In this document: piece after piece, positions 10,507 through 21,646 of the stretch
How the letters are laid out: each line of letters starts with the position of its first letter
How positions within the stretch are numbered: the stretch's first letter is position 1
Source of the DNA: Euleptes europaea
Taxonomy: Eukaryota > Chordata > Lepidosauria > Squamata > Sphaerodactylidae
NCBI RefSeq assembly: GCF_029931775.1
Contig: NC_079332.1
Coordinates: 818,501-882,500 of the forward strand
Direction: 5' to 3'
Length of the DNA: 64,000 nt
Notes under the pieces: model-generated
The model's input: the letters and a program-made list of their open reading frames with translations, nothing else
The model's database searches: none
Told to the model about the DNA's origin: nothing
Position numbers and translations under genes: made by a program

Positions 10507-12545
10507 AGTTTAGGGAGCTTTTGCCTCCCCAAGATCATGTGCAAGTCATTCCCTGTCTATACAGAACAGGCTTCAGACTGTGGGTAAGAGGAGAGGGGGC
10601 AGAATTTTAATACATATTTTTTTAAAAACCTCCCCGCAACTAAAAAATAGCATCTCAGGGGAAAAGCTTTCAGCATAGGCCTTTGCATGTGATGCTAGAT
10701 TTCCACATGCAGAGAAACAGTGCTGAAAAGGAAACAGGGTGTGTAATCCCTTACCTGCTATCTGAAGGGGTACAGTCTGGTCTACCACCGCAGGGCTCTG
10801 CTGCCTCAGTTCCCCTGCCTGCGTGAATCAAGTCTTAATCAAGAAGTCCTGGGGTTTCCTCTGATGCAAACTCTTTAGGCAAGCTGATGCCAGCCCCCAT
10901 CTGGAATACGGTGATCACACTGGTCTACCTCACAGGGGTGTTGTTAACACATGAAGCTCTCTCACTGCCCTAAGTGCAACACGAACGCCAAGAATTAATA
11001 TTACCATCACTATGTGAACCTAAGACTGTAGGACAGACTGCCCCAGTCCAGGTGGGGAGAGGAGGCAGCATTTCCATATGCCCTTCCCCCATATAAAAAC
11101 ATATTGCATATAAGTAAAAGCTAGCACATCAGAGACAAGAGATATTCTAGTCCAGCTGAGCCTCTGATGCATTAATATTCTCTTTAGGGGGTTGTTTCCC
11201 TTGGGAATTTTTTTTAATGTCTCTCCAGCTGGAGCAGTACAGTCTGTTCTCGGACTTCTTCCAGCCTGGTTTACATATGGCAGCAGAGCCCTGACGTGGG
11301 AGAACGGACTTCAGAAGGGCAGTGGATCCCAGCTTTCAATATCTCTTTGCAAAAAACAACAACCACCCTGCAGTTAGAAAGCTAGAACGCCAGGGAGAAA
11401 GAAGGGGGCGCTCAGTCTTTGCAAAAGGAATCCCCCTCCCTTTCAGACTGCAGGCTTGCCTCCTCGCTTCCCACCCTCCCCATCGTGATGCTGAGTTTGA
11501 TTTGTGTTCCATAGATACAGATGCCATGACAACTGTGACATCATTTCCCTGCTCAGAACTGAGAAGCAAAACACACACGGAGGTGGCAAACAGGGTGACG
11601 GGTTTCCAGGTCCTTTCGGGACTCGATTCCAACCTCAGCTCCTTCCCCCCCCCCCGATCCCACCCCCTGGGCCACCCTTCAGTTTGTGCTTTTGCGACTA
11701 ACACGCAGAGTCTCAGCACCAAACATACACACACAGCCCACAAATCTCACATATTCTAGAACCACTGATGTGCAACATCCACCTCTGTGGAGATAAAATA
11801 TACATTTTTTAAATAGCTGCTCAGCTAGCCTGCTCCTGGGGGGGGAGGCAAATCTCCCCCCCCCCATATGAGAACCAGGCCATAATGGATTAAGCTGGAA
11901 AATGTCACTTTCAAGGTTCATTATGATGCCTTTCATCCCCCCTCAATTACAGGTGAGTCATCATCCCTCTGCGTCTATTTCTGACTTGCAGTGGGAAAGA
12001 GAGGATGGAGACTTCCCTCCCTGAATGTCACCTACCACCACGACCACTTTGGGTTTTAAAACACAGATGCAACATCCCTCTGGAGAGGGCCAAGATCCTG
12101 AAGCAAATTTAGCTGCCCCTTTGGCTGGCTCAAAGAACAAAGACCTCTGGGCAGCCCCGATCACCCCGACCCAAACATTTCTCTCCCCCTTCACCTCCGC
12201 ATTCTGGGAAAACGGCGTTCCAGCTGAACAGTCCTCCCAGACTCCGCAAGCAGAACCTACCTGAGAAGCTGAGGTTCAAGAGAACGATCTTGACACGGCA
12301 GGCCTGCTGGAAACAGTCCCCCACTAGAAAAGATGCTGCAGGCCAAGATCGCAGTGAGGTCGATGGCAGGAACCATCTCCCACAGATACAGGGCAGTTTA
12401 CAGAACTTGCCGTGGGAACCCCAGAGGTCGCATTGCCTCCTTAGGTCTTCAAGGCAGAGGCCAGACAGCCATCTGTGGATGGATTTCCTGCACAGAGCAG
12501 GAGGGTCGGAGATTTGGAAACGGAGCCTGGGGGATAGCAGCCAAC
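10507..12545. other. SYNGR3-GFER spacer, unique sequence
   Basis: No repeat, RNA gene or exon recognised. Short homopolymer runs (C10 near 11650, G8 and C9 near 11840-11865) are the only striking features. Confidence 0.3.
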
Positions 12546-12547
12546 TT

Positions 12548-12842
12548 TAGCATGTTCTGCAAAAACAGAGCGGTTCCTCAGTGGAACAGGCTTCCTCAGG
12601 AGGTGGTAAGCACTCCTTCCCTGGAGGTTTTTAAGAAAAGGCTAGATGGCCATCTGTCAGCAATGCTGATTCTATGACCTTAGGCAGTTCAAGGGAGGGA
12701 GGACATCTTGGCCATCTTCTGGGCATGGAGTAGGGGTCACTGGGGGTGTGTGAGGAGGAGGTAGTTGTGAATTTCCTGCATTGTGCAGGGGGCTGGACTA
12801 GATGACCCTGGTGGTCCCTTCCACCTCTATGAATCTATGAAA
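12548..12842 (+). repeat. CR1-like LINE 3' end
   Basis: Starts caaaaacagagcggttcctc and runs through ggaggtttttaagaaaaggc and gccatctgtcagcaatgctg to the terminal ccacctctatgaatctatga. The (ATTCTATG)n-like end is characteristic of CR1. Confidence 0.85.
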
Positions 12843-12844
12843 GA

Positions 12845-15030
12845 GCCGTGCCGGTTGGCCCTCCCTGTCCACACACGCGCACACCACTACCACTTTCTCA
12901 ACTAAGCCCCAGCCTGCTGCCTGTCAGTGGAGGTCCTGAGGAAGATGTTGTGGCATACAAACGAAACTCATGAGCAACCAAGTCATGCCTGTGTGTGCAA
13001 GACGAGATACTGGGTCTTGTTGCTTTATCGGTGGAAGCACGTTGACAGAAAGCCTGTGTAGTTGGAATGTTTGTGGATATTCTATAGTGACTCAGCAGCT
13101 CACCCGGTAGCTAGAGGTCTCATTTTACTAAAGGATGGCCAGAAGTCTTACAGCCAAAGCAGCAGGAGTTGTTTTTAAAGGTTTCGGGCTGCCTTAAGTC
13201 CATTTTTTCCCCATCACCTTACTTTTGGCACAAATGGAGATAGCTACACTTTTCCGGCAAATCTGGTAATTTAATGCCTCCATTTCTCTACAGTTTTAGT
13301 TAAGTGTCCTAAAATATTACGCAAAGCTGACGTGAAGACAGATGTGTTCTCTTTCCCCTCACCTCAAGGCTACTGGCAACTGTCGTTTTATCAAGCCTTT
13401 TTTTTTAAAGAGGAAAGTAAATGAAATGTTTAACTTTATTGTTTGGTTACCAGACAGGAAATAAATACATTTTCAGACACGCTTCATATCTGCGGTCTCA
13501 TCAGGTGTAATTGAACAAACAATGCCCTTGCCAATCAGATAAACTGACATGCCTTTTTAAAAAAATCACACAGAGCAATTCAAAACCATTTGTTTTCATC
13601 CAAAGCCTTTTGTACCCTGCTTTAGGTGGCTTTAGCAAGAGGCCACGCAGAGTTATCGGGTCCTTGCCTGAAGACACTTAAATGTAAATAACTGCACCCA
13701 GTCCTCTTGTATCAGGGGTGCTAAAACAGCTCAGTAAATTAATAAATCAGCAGATGCTGTGGAGGCCAAATGCACAGGAGAAACATCGGCAAATGATCCC
13801 AGCGGGGGATTAAAGATGAGCCCCCAGCTAGGACGCGGGGCTTGCTTGTAATACCCAGAAACAGAAAAACTGCATTTCTGAGGGTCACAAATTTAACACA
13901 CAAACTAACTAGGCTTTCATCTCTCGGGAGAGAAACATCTCCCATAACTTCATTTATGGTCTTCATATAATCACTTCTTACAGTCACCTTGCTTGGATAC
14001 CAAAGTTAACCCCATATTTGTACCATGGCTGAACTGATGCTGTACAATCCACTAGTATTATGGGGATAAATGCTGCTTCATGTGTGTTCACGGGCCTGGG
14101 GCCCAAGATCTCTCTCAATCCCCAGCTCTTCAGAGGGATATACGAGATGGGCGTGGTTCTCCTGCAAGTATCTTGCTGCACCATGTGGCCCAGTCACGGC
14201 AGGACTTCACAATAGACACAGAGGTCATTCTAGCAGCACAACTAACACCCATTAGTGAGATCCTTTAGCACACAAAGGTTCCAGAACTAATAAAACCTTC
14301 ATGGATTTCCCCTCCTGTTTCAACACATTACATGAGCGAACATAATCATAACTTCTGTGTACTTATTTCGTGCTTCAGTTAGTATTTACCCCTCTTGCCT
14401 GACCAGACAGAGGGAGAGAGAAATGCAAAGGATAACATCCTAGCAGTTGAAATGGGAAACCTGATCCCACAATTAAATGATTTTATCTTCCTTCCCTCAA
14501 GATTACGATCCTATATGTTCTGGCAGTAGTACACCGAGTAACCCATTGAAAAAAGGCATCTCAGAGAGAAGAACAACAGAGGTGTTTGAGGAACCAGTTC
14601 CAGAGTGATTCAATTACTGCTGTTGAATCTCCAAGAGTGTGATTTTTAAAAAGTATTCGTGATTACAAAGAACAGGGGAAGAAATGGGAATGAGGGAAGG
14701 TCTGATGATCAGGCAGTCGTAAGGAATGAAAGAAAGGGAAAGTTATCAGTTGTACCGAAAAAAATGAGGAAGGCACCCAGGCCTTAGAAAGGATTGTTCA
14801 GCCGGAAGCAGGGGCTGGCACAGAGGGAGTGGAAAGGTTGAGCCCCCCACTCCCTTGCAAGCTTGAGAAACTGCCTAGATTTTTAAGGCAGCATTGGATG
14901 GCAACTGAAAAGGACACGGAGTCGGAAGACGCTCCAGCCACAAGCGGAAAGCTGCAGCCAGTGGATGCAAGTTTCCTATAGAATTACAGGTAATCGTCCA
15001 CACGTGGGATACACCTTGTAGACTCTGCTC
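12845..15030. other. SYNGR3-GFER spacer, unique sequence
   Basis: Moderately AT-rich non-repetitive sequence downstream of GFER. Read in all frames I see no protein-like open frame bounded by splice sites. Confidence 0.3.
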
Positions 15031-15162
15031 CTTGCCTCAGTCATGCCAAAGCCCACCCAAAAAAGCACACATGGATGCCTTGGCACACACACCCCTCCCA
15101 GGACTGATTGCATTCCTCATTGGTGCGGGTGTTCCTTTTTTTTTAATTAAAGAGGGTTCTGT

Positions 15163-15168
15163 TTTATT
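15163..15168 (-). terminator. Candidate GFER polyadenylation signal
   Basis: AATAAA on the minus strand, starting 14 bases after the GFER stop. A real 3' UTR this short is unusual, so a more distal signal may be the main one. Confidence 0.35.
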
Positions 15169-15181
15169 TCCAGGAGGGTAT

Positions 15182-18100
15182 CTAATCGCAGGACCCATCT
15201 ATCCAGCCGTCGCGCCAGCGCTGGTCTACGAAGGAGCAGTCAAATTCGGGCTTCCCCAACTTCTTATTCACTTCATTGTGGAGCCGGCAAAACCACTGGG
15301 TCAGGTTTTGCCTGCTGGTGGCATCAGGCTGATTTCGCCGTATTCTGCACAAAGGGGGAAAACCAAAGAGCCTGAGGACGTTTCCTTCTACGCGGGTTTC
15401 CAACCTGTCGCATCCCTGGCTGCCTCCTTTGGGAAAGCCACGAGTGCTCGCAGCCAGGAGGGCTAGTCAGGAACTAGTTCAGAGGTCTGTAACACAGACA
15501 CATTCCTGGGGCTGAAAGCGTGGGGTTGAAATTGTTATTTTATTTTGCTTCCATTTCTACCCTGTGTGGTGTAGTGGTTAAGAATGGTGATTTGGAGCGG
15601 TGGACTCTGATCTGGAGAACTGGGTTTGATTCCCCACTCCTCTAATCTGAAGAACTGGGTTTGATTCCCCACTCCTTCACATGAGCGGCAGACTCTAATC
15701 TGGTGAACCAGGGTTGGTTTCCCCACTCCTCCACATGAAGCCAGCTGGGCAACCTTGGGCCAGTCACAGCTCTCTTAGAGCTTTCTCGGCCCCACCTACC
15801 TCACAGGGTGTCTGTTGTGGGGAGGGGATCGGAAGGCGATTGTAAGCTGGTTTGATTCTTCCTTAAGTGGTAGAGAAATTCGGCATATAAAAACCAACTC
15901 TTCTTCTTTCTCCTCAAGGGTGACCCAAAGCAGCTAATGTCATTCTCCCCTCCTCCATTTCATCCTCAGAACAACCCTGTGAGGTAGGTTAGGCTGAGAG
16001 TGTGTGACTAGCGCAAGGTGACCCAGTGGCCTTCTATGGCCGTGGGGATTCGAACCTGGGCATTCCAGATCCTAGTCCAACGCTCTAACCAGGATGCCAC
16101 AATTACCCCATATTGCACTTAACAGAGATGCTTATAAAAGCAAGCATGACTTGTATCACGTGAGCTGTTTGAGAAAAACAATTCAGACATGTTTGGTTGA
16201 TTCTGTTTTGTTCCATGTAACAATTTCCTCTATTTTATGCCAAGTTATCAGTTTGGTGCAATTCTGCTCCCTAGTGGATATGACAGGTAAAATGTCTACA
16301 AATGTCTCTTGACTGGAAATACCAGAATTATTTGGGGGAATTTAAAATGGCAAAAGTATGCAAATAAAAGACACGGTGGACAGTTGCTTAGTTTGCATGA
16401 TCTAGATAAGCGTTAGAATCCCCACTCGTGCCATGGAAGCTCGCTGGGTGACCTTGGACCAGTCGGACACCTACCTCACAGGGTTGTTGTGAGGATAAAA
16501 CGGAGGAGAGGAAAACGATGTAAAGGGCTTTAGGACCCCCTTGGGAAGAAAGGCAGGGTATAAATGAAGTCAATAATAACAAATTATCTGGCTGCAGAAT
16601 TTCAAGATGAGCAGTTGGTGCCGTGTAAACAGCATACGATCCAGAAAACCACACTCACCGATCTCTCACATCTTCTGCACACTCCTCACAAGGGAAAACC
16701 TTGGAAAATAAGTGGATGAACTGCACCATTTCTTGCTGCTGCGTTTTACTAGGCTGGTCAGGGTAATATGCTGCCATTGTGTGAAGAAATGCCCATGAGC
16801 TTCTCCCTAGTTCTTCTCTGTCTAGAGGGCATTCAGGATTTGGCTCCTTCTCTTCAGCTCCTGTTTCCTGCATAGGAAAAACATTATGCCTCAGGAACTA
16901 GCTAGAGAAAGCATGCAAACAGCTAAATGGGTTGTATGGCTTCAGCAAGTTCAGAAATCACTGTAGACAAGACGGGATCACTCAAGACCCTGCTAATTTC
17001 ATCACCCCACCCTGTTCAGCACTGCCACCATGAGCTAAAACTTTCGAGCCACAGCAAGCCCCAATGTGGTATCAGCATACCAATTGTTCTGAACTTAAGG
17101 CTGCCAATACTGTTTTGTGAGTAGGCAAATTTCTTGGTGAATCTCAGAAGTGTGGAGTTTATTTAAGTTGAGGGAAAAAGGTTAGCTTTTTGTTGTGATT
17201 ATAACCAGTGTTAACCCACATATATTTAAACACTACAACAATTTTACTATAGTTAAAAAAATAATGACAACTGTGACAGGATTAAGATTAGGTTATGAGG
17301 TAGCAGTAGTTTGAAAGTACAGTAATTAAAGTACAAAAAACCCAACGGCTGAAATATAAGTCAGTCTCCTGAAGTCAAAGAAAATTTGTCAAGGCCTGCC
17401 TCGGGGGCTTCATCCAAGAGGACAGGTGGTTTGAAAGGCACCTTTCCACACAGGGCGACCAGCCACCACACGTGCTTCTGTACTTCTCCAGAAAAAGAGA
17501 TGGGAGCAGCTGTATGGGAAAGACCCCATGCAAAGACCACGCTTAAAAAAAAAATACTCCATTAAGAGGCAAAACGTGATAGAACCGGAATTAAAATATT
17601 GCTTCAGCCCGGGGGGGGGGGGCTTGGGCTACTAGTGTTTTAGGAGAGCCAGCGTGGTGTAGTGGTTAGGAGCGGTGGACTCTGATCCGGAGAACCGGAT
17701 TTGGTTCCCCCCACTCCTCCACATGTGCATAAGAACATAAGAAAGGCCCTGCTGGATCAGACCAAGGCCCATCAAGTCCAGCAGTCTGTCCACACAGTGG
17801 CCAACCAGGTGCCTCCAGGAAGCCCACAAGCAAGACGAATGAACCAGCATTGTCCTGCCTGTGTTCCACCGCACCCAAAATAATAGGCATGCTCCTCTAG
17901 AGAGAATAGATATGCAGCATGACTAGTATCCATTCTAACTAACAGCCATGAATACCCCTCTCCTCCATGAATATGTCCACTCCCCTCTTCAAGCCTTCCA
18001 AGTTGGCAGCCATCACCACATCCTGGGGCAGGGAGTTCCACAATTTAACTATGCATAGTGTGAAAAAAATACTTCCTTTTATCAGGTTTGAATCTCTCAC

Positions 18101-18890
18101 CCTCCATCTTCAGCAGATGACCCCATGTTCTAGTATTATGGGAGAGGTAGAAAATCTTCTCCCTGCCCACTCTCTCCAAACCATGCATAATTTTATAAAC
18201 CTCTATCATGTCTCCGCTCAGCCGCCTTCTTTCCAAGCTAAACAGCCCTAAGCGTCTTAACCACTCCCCACAGGACAGTTGCTCTAGCGGAGGCTAATCT
18301 GGTGAACTGGATTTGTTTCCCCACTCCTACACATGAAGCCAGCTGGGTGACCTTGGGCCAGTCACAGCTCTCTTAGAGCTCTCTCTGCCCCACCTACCTC
18401 ACAGGGTGCCTGTTGTGGGGAGGGGAAGGGGACTGCAAGCCGGTTTTGAGTCTCCCTTAAGTGGGAGAGAAAGTCGGCATATATAAAAACGCAACTCTTC
18501 TTCTTCTCCCTTCCTCTCAGCCTACCTGACAAGGGTGTTGTCAGGATAGCCCGAAGGAGAGGCGAACAGTGCACGCCGCCCTGGGCGTAAAAGACGCGCG
18601 GGGGGGGAATGCACCTGGGCAGGTAAACAGGTAGGCAAGCTCTTCCTCCCTCCTAGCCAGCCACCCACCCACCTGCCCTGCGGTGTCTGCCTATCGCTGC
18701 CTCCCCCCCCCCTCACCGACGCCGCCTGCTTCTTCTGGTCGCGCATCCAGCTCTTGAAATCGGTGCAGGCCCGGCAAGGCGGCTTCTTCCTCTTGGGGGG
18801 CTGCCCCTCCGCCGCCCCCTCCCCACGGCCGGGCAGCAAGAAGGGAAAGCCGGGAGCCGGCCGCGCCTGGCTCGCCGTGGGCGCCGCCAT
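15182..18890 (-). CDS. GFER: GFER/ALR, FAD-linked sulfhydryl oxidase
   Basis: Reoxidises the import receptor MIA40/CHCHD4 in the mitochondrial intermembrane space and passes electrons via FAD to cytochrome c. Three coding exons: 18717-18890 (58 codons), 16659-16867, 15182-15344; all junctions are GT-AG and phases match, giving 181 aa (human long form 205). The N-terminus is basic and Pro-rich with the shuttle motif CRAC at residues 39-42. The Erv/ALR domain follows: [20 protein letters not shown] with the FAD-stacking Trp, active-site CEEC at 118-121, [15 protein letters not shown] at 150-164 with the structural disulfide Cys, and C-terminus [11 protein letters not shown]. The ATG was chosen because it lies in a strong Kozak context and gives the vertebrate-type MAAP start. 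Intron 1 carries a SINE split by a LINE. The upstream promoter has duplicated X-boxes. Confidence 0.96.
15530..16165 (-). repeat. MIR-like SINE plus flank, copy A of a duplicated segment
   Basis: Matches 23025-23310 on both sides of the SINE, including about 60 bases of apparently non-SINE flank (caattaccccatattgcact, then gcttataaaagcaagcatga). Copy A is interrupted by a younger CORE-SINE at about 15565-15910. Confidence 0.75.
15565..15910 (+). repeat. Full-length CORE-SINE (GTGTAGTGGTTAAGA head)
   Basis: tRNA head tgtggtgtagtggttaagaa, internally repeated ctgggtttgattccccactc, core ccttgggccagtcacagctc and cacctacctcacagggtgtc, tail cggcatataaaaaccaactc with (TTC)n. Confidence 0.9.
16385..16585 (+). 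repeat. CORE/MIR-like SINE
   Basis: In GFER intron 2, about 75 bases downstream of the exon 2 donor. Core tgggtgaccttggaccagtc and acctacctcacagggttgtt, tail gggtataaatgaagtcaata. Confidence 0.8.
17640..18510 (+). repeat. CORE-SINE split by a LINE insertion
   Basis: The left half (17640-17727) ends cactcctccacatgtgc and the right half resumes at about 18286 with ggaggctaatctggtgaact, continuing to the (TTC)n tail. The two halves rejoin at the family's normal internal position. Confidence 0.85.
17728..18285 (-). mobile_element. LINE (CR1/L2 clade) 3' fragment nested in a SINE
   Basis: The plus strand begins ataagaacataagaaaggcc (reverse complement of the LINE 3' end). The minus strand encodes [20 protein letters not shown], an ORF2 C-terminal signature. 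Its insertion postdates the SINE it splits. Confidence 0.85.
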
Positions 18891-18894
18891 CTTG
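18883..18894 (-). promoter_or_regulatory. YY1-type motif over the GFER start codon
   Basis: CAAGATGGCGGC on the minus strand, with the GFER ATG inside it. YY1 sites overlapping start codons are common in mitochondrial and housekeeping genes. Binding is inferred. Confidence 0.5.
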
Positions 18895-18951
18895 GCCGCG
18901 CGCGAAGCACGCCGGGACGCCCGGCCCCGCCCAGCGGGCGGGAGAGGGGAG

Positions 18952-18965
18952 GTTGCCCCGGCAAC
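18952..18965. promoter_or_regulatory. Palindromic X-box (RFX-type), copy 1
   Basis: GTTGCCCCGGCAAC is a perfect inverted repeat with both half-sites of the RFX consensus GTTGCC..GGCAAC. It lies 62 bases upstream of the GFER ATG. Confidence 0.6.
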
Positions 18966-18993
18966 GCCGAGAGGGGAGGTTGCGAGAGGGGAG

Positions 18994-19007
18994 GTTGCCC
19001 CGGCAAC
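18994..19007. promoter_or_regulatory. Palindromic X-box (RFX-type), copy 2
   Basis: Identical to copy 1, 42 bases further upstream, through the tandem duplication. A lone half-site (ggttgc) lies between them. Confidence 0.6.
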
Positions 19008-19082
19008 GCCGAGAGGGGAGGGGGAGGAGTGAGGAGAGGCCGCCCTTGAACACCCCACACACCTATTATCATTATAATCAGT

Positions 19083-19170
19083 ATATATTATATAATTATT
19101 ATCATCATTATATAATTATTATCATCATTATATAATTATTATCATCATTATAATCAATATATCGTTATAT
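19083..19170. repeat. 20-bp AT-rich minisatellite
   Basis: About three and a half copies of tatataattattatcatcat just upstream of the GFER CpG-rich region, an abrupt change of composition. Confidence 0.85.
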
Positions 19171-19274
19171 ATTGTATAATGTGCACACATCCTGCAATCA
19201 TGTGTCCTTCACCTTGGAAAATCTGGGTTTGCCTTCTCTCTCTCTCTGTAAACTCTGCATGGGGGCTTATTGGT

Positions 19275-19965
19275 CAGGGTTGCCAACCTCCAGGTATTAA
19301 ACCCCCCCCCCAAAAAAAATACAGAAAATGTATGAAGAAATCTATAGCAACATATAATCAAGTACAGCAATAACACAGACACACCGTCTCCATGGAACAA
19401 CACTGATTCAGGAGGAAAAGTACATATCCAACAGTTCGGTATCCAACATTTGGATATATTGTGGTTTGGATACTTACCTGTTGGATATATTTACCTGTTG
19501 GATACGTACTTTTCATTCAGAATTAATGTTGTTCCGTGAAGATCTATGATATTGGTATCCAACATTTGGATATATTGTGGTTTGGACACTTACCTGTTGG
19601 ATATGTACTTTTATTCGGAATTAATGTTGTTCCGTGAAGACAGTGTGTCTATGATATTGTTGTACTTTATTATATGTTGCTATAGATTTCTTCATACGTT
19701 TTCTGTGTGTTTTGGGGTTTAATTTTCCAGTACACAGAAGTGTCTATTTTAATCTCCGGTTAGTAGCTGGAGATCTCCTGCTATTACAACTGATCTCCAG
19801 CCGATAGAGATCAGTTCACCTGGAGAAAGTGGCCGCTTCGGCCATTGGACTCTATGGCATTGAAGTCCCTTCCCTCCCCAAACCCCGCCCTCCTCAGGCT
19901 CCGCCCCAAAAAAACTCACAATGATGGTGAAGAGGGACCTGGCAACCCTACTTTTGAGAATTTTG
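19275..19965 (-). repeat. GTTGCC-family repeat interrupted by a foldback element
   Basis: One end (gggttgccaacctccaggta) lies at 19278 and the rest resumes near 19768 (ctggagatctcctgctatta), ending agggacctggcaaccctact. The insertion is the foldback at 19296-19725 with its right flank. Confidence 0.75.
19296..19725. mobile_element. Foldback element with about 130-bp inverted arms
   Basis: The left arm (19296-19433) and right arm (about 19594-19725) are inverted copies: acagaaaatgtatgaagaaa on the left pairs with ttcttcatacgttttctgt on the right. The centre holds a roughly 115-base direct duplication that begins ggtatccaacatttggatat at 19438 and again at 19554. No coding capacity. Confidence 0.8.
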
Positions 19966-19969
19966 ACCC

Positions 19970-20528
19970 TACTTTTGAGGGTTTTGACAATTTGGATGGG
20001 GGAAATGTGCATCTAAAGAGTGGCAAATCCAAGGTAAAATCTCCCGTGCATAAATGCCCTCCATCGATCCCCCAAAAGCAACCACAGAACTCGCATATAA
20101 CTGTGAACGTGTGAATCTAAGAATTATGGGCTAGCCATACATATATAATCAAACCAGAATTTGTGATGCTCACTCACATGTGCACAAAACAAGTAAAAAT
20201 ACTATTATTTGCTTATATCTCCAAACCTTTAACTCCATTTACTAAACACTGCAAAAAAAAATTATTATTATAATTGCCTTTGGTATCTGTGCCCCTTTCA
20301 GCATCTCTAACCGAACTTTACCAAAGACATTGTATGTTCCCCTCCACACACACAAACACATCCTTGAATTCTTCAAAAATTTCGCCATCATGTTCTGCAG
20401 TGCCATACAATACCGTCGTCTGGAACAGTTACAATACCAGTAATTATTCCAGTTTACTAATATATATAATTATGAAATTTCAAGCATAATTAGTGCCAAG
20501 ATTGAGGTCCCTTTGATTCTTTGCTTAC
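19970..20528. other. Spacer, AT-rich, no element recognised
   Basis: AT-rich unique sequence downstream of the candidate exons on the minus strand. A minus-strand open stretch ends at an AAA|GTAAGC donor at 20529, but its acceptor is not convincing. Confidence 0.3.
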
Positions 20529-20882
20529 TTTGGAGGAGAGGCATTGAAACCTGTGTTTCTGTTTTGCGCAAGGGTAGGGTCTCCTCAGCCTGCCATTAAC
20601 TGTGGGATTGGGACAGACAGATTTCTTCTCCAATAAGAGACTGTGGGTGGGCTTCATAATACGAGTAAAATATATAGGCTTCTTTGCCGCCGGGATAACA
20701 TTAAGCAATGACACCCATCATTAAAATATCCCACTGACGAACAGAGCGACAGATTTATCCTCTTCCAAAATGCATAGGATTTCCAGATGTGTCCAGTATG
20801 AAAAGAAGCCAGGGTTTCGTCCCTATGCTGAATAGAACCAGCTGTTAATTCTACTGGTCACCGTCTCTAGCTTAGCCCTTAC

Positions 20883-21268
20883 CTCACTTTCCATTTGTCT
20901 TTTCTTTGCCTGGCTCCTCCGCTTGTGGCCTTTATAAGATTTCTTACTGGCTTCTTGAAAAATGACAGCATTCAGCATCTTTGAGCGAGTCCGTGCATCC
21001 CGCGGGGGCAGCTCTCTGCGCTTGAAACACTGCATGGCATCTAGAGACTGGGTTTTGCTTCTTGTGGAATAAGGGGAGATATGGGGGAGTCTGCTCCTAG
21101 AGGTTCCTGGCGACATGGGGCAGCATTCCTTTGTTTCAGCCAGCTTCTTAATCCAGAGGAACACCAATGTCAAGCGGTTACTTTTCTTACTGCATTTCCC
21201 GGCTATGGAAGACCTTGCTCTACGTGGATAGGCCATGGAGCAGAGATGCGGGACGGTGTTGATTTCTT
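20883..21268 (-). CDS. Candidate exon of unrecognised minus-strand gene (128 codons)
   Basis: Bounded by a strong acceptor (ttttttttctag) and a strong donor (GAG|GTAAGGGC). One frame is open across all 386 bases, entering in phase 1 and leaving in phase 0. The protein is very basic, with NLS-like KGHKRRSQAKKRQ near its end and PRRARSSIAGKCSKK near its start. I do not recognise a domain. It lies downstream of four splice-compatible exons on the same strand (28625 down to 21647) and could belong to that gene, but at least one linking exon is missing because the phases do not join directly. Confidence 0.4.
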
Positions 21269-21646
21269 CTAGAAAAAAAATGGAAAACAAACTTTAGCTT
21301 CTACACAGATGCAGGATATCCCCCAGAAACGAACCAAATCCAAGCAAATGTTTGGTCCTAGGATGCTAACTGGATCAGAAATTATTGAAATCTACGGGAC
21401 TGACAAGAAGCTGATTCCCCTGACAGCTTTACAATCTTGATGTGGGTGCTGAACATCTCAGAGACCATAGGTGCTGTTACTGTGGCAGCCCATGACATGA
21501 TCAGCACATTGAAACGGCTTAGGTCACAAAGAGGTTTATTAATAAACTGTTGGTGAGCATCTCCCCCCATTTGTGCTACTGATACAAATGGAAAAGAGAC
21601 AATAAATTGTACTTAATGCGCAGATGTGTCCTAACAAGGTATTTAC

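Larger units (their letters stand above)
18942..19025. repeat. 42-bp tandem duplication in the GFER promoter
   Basis: Two units in direct tandem (18942-18983 and 18984-19025), nearly identical except at the end of the second. Each unit includes the palindrome GTTGCCCCGGCAAC. Confidence 0.9.
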
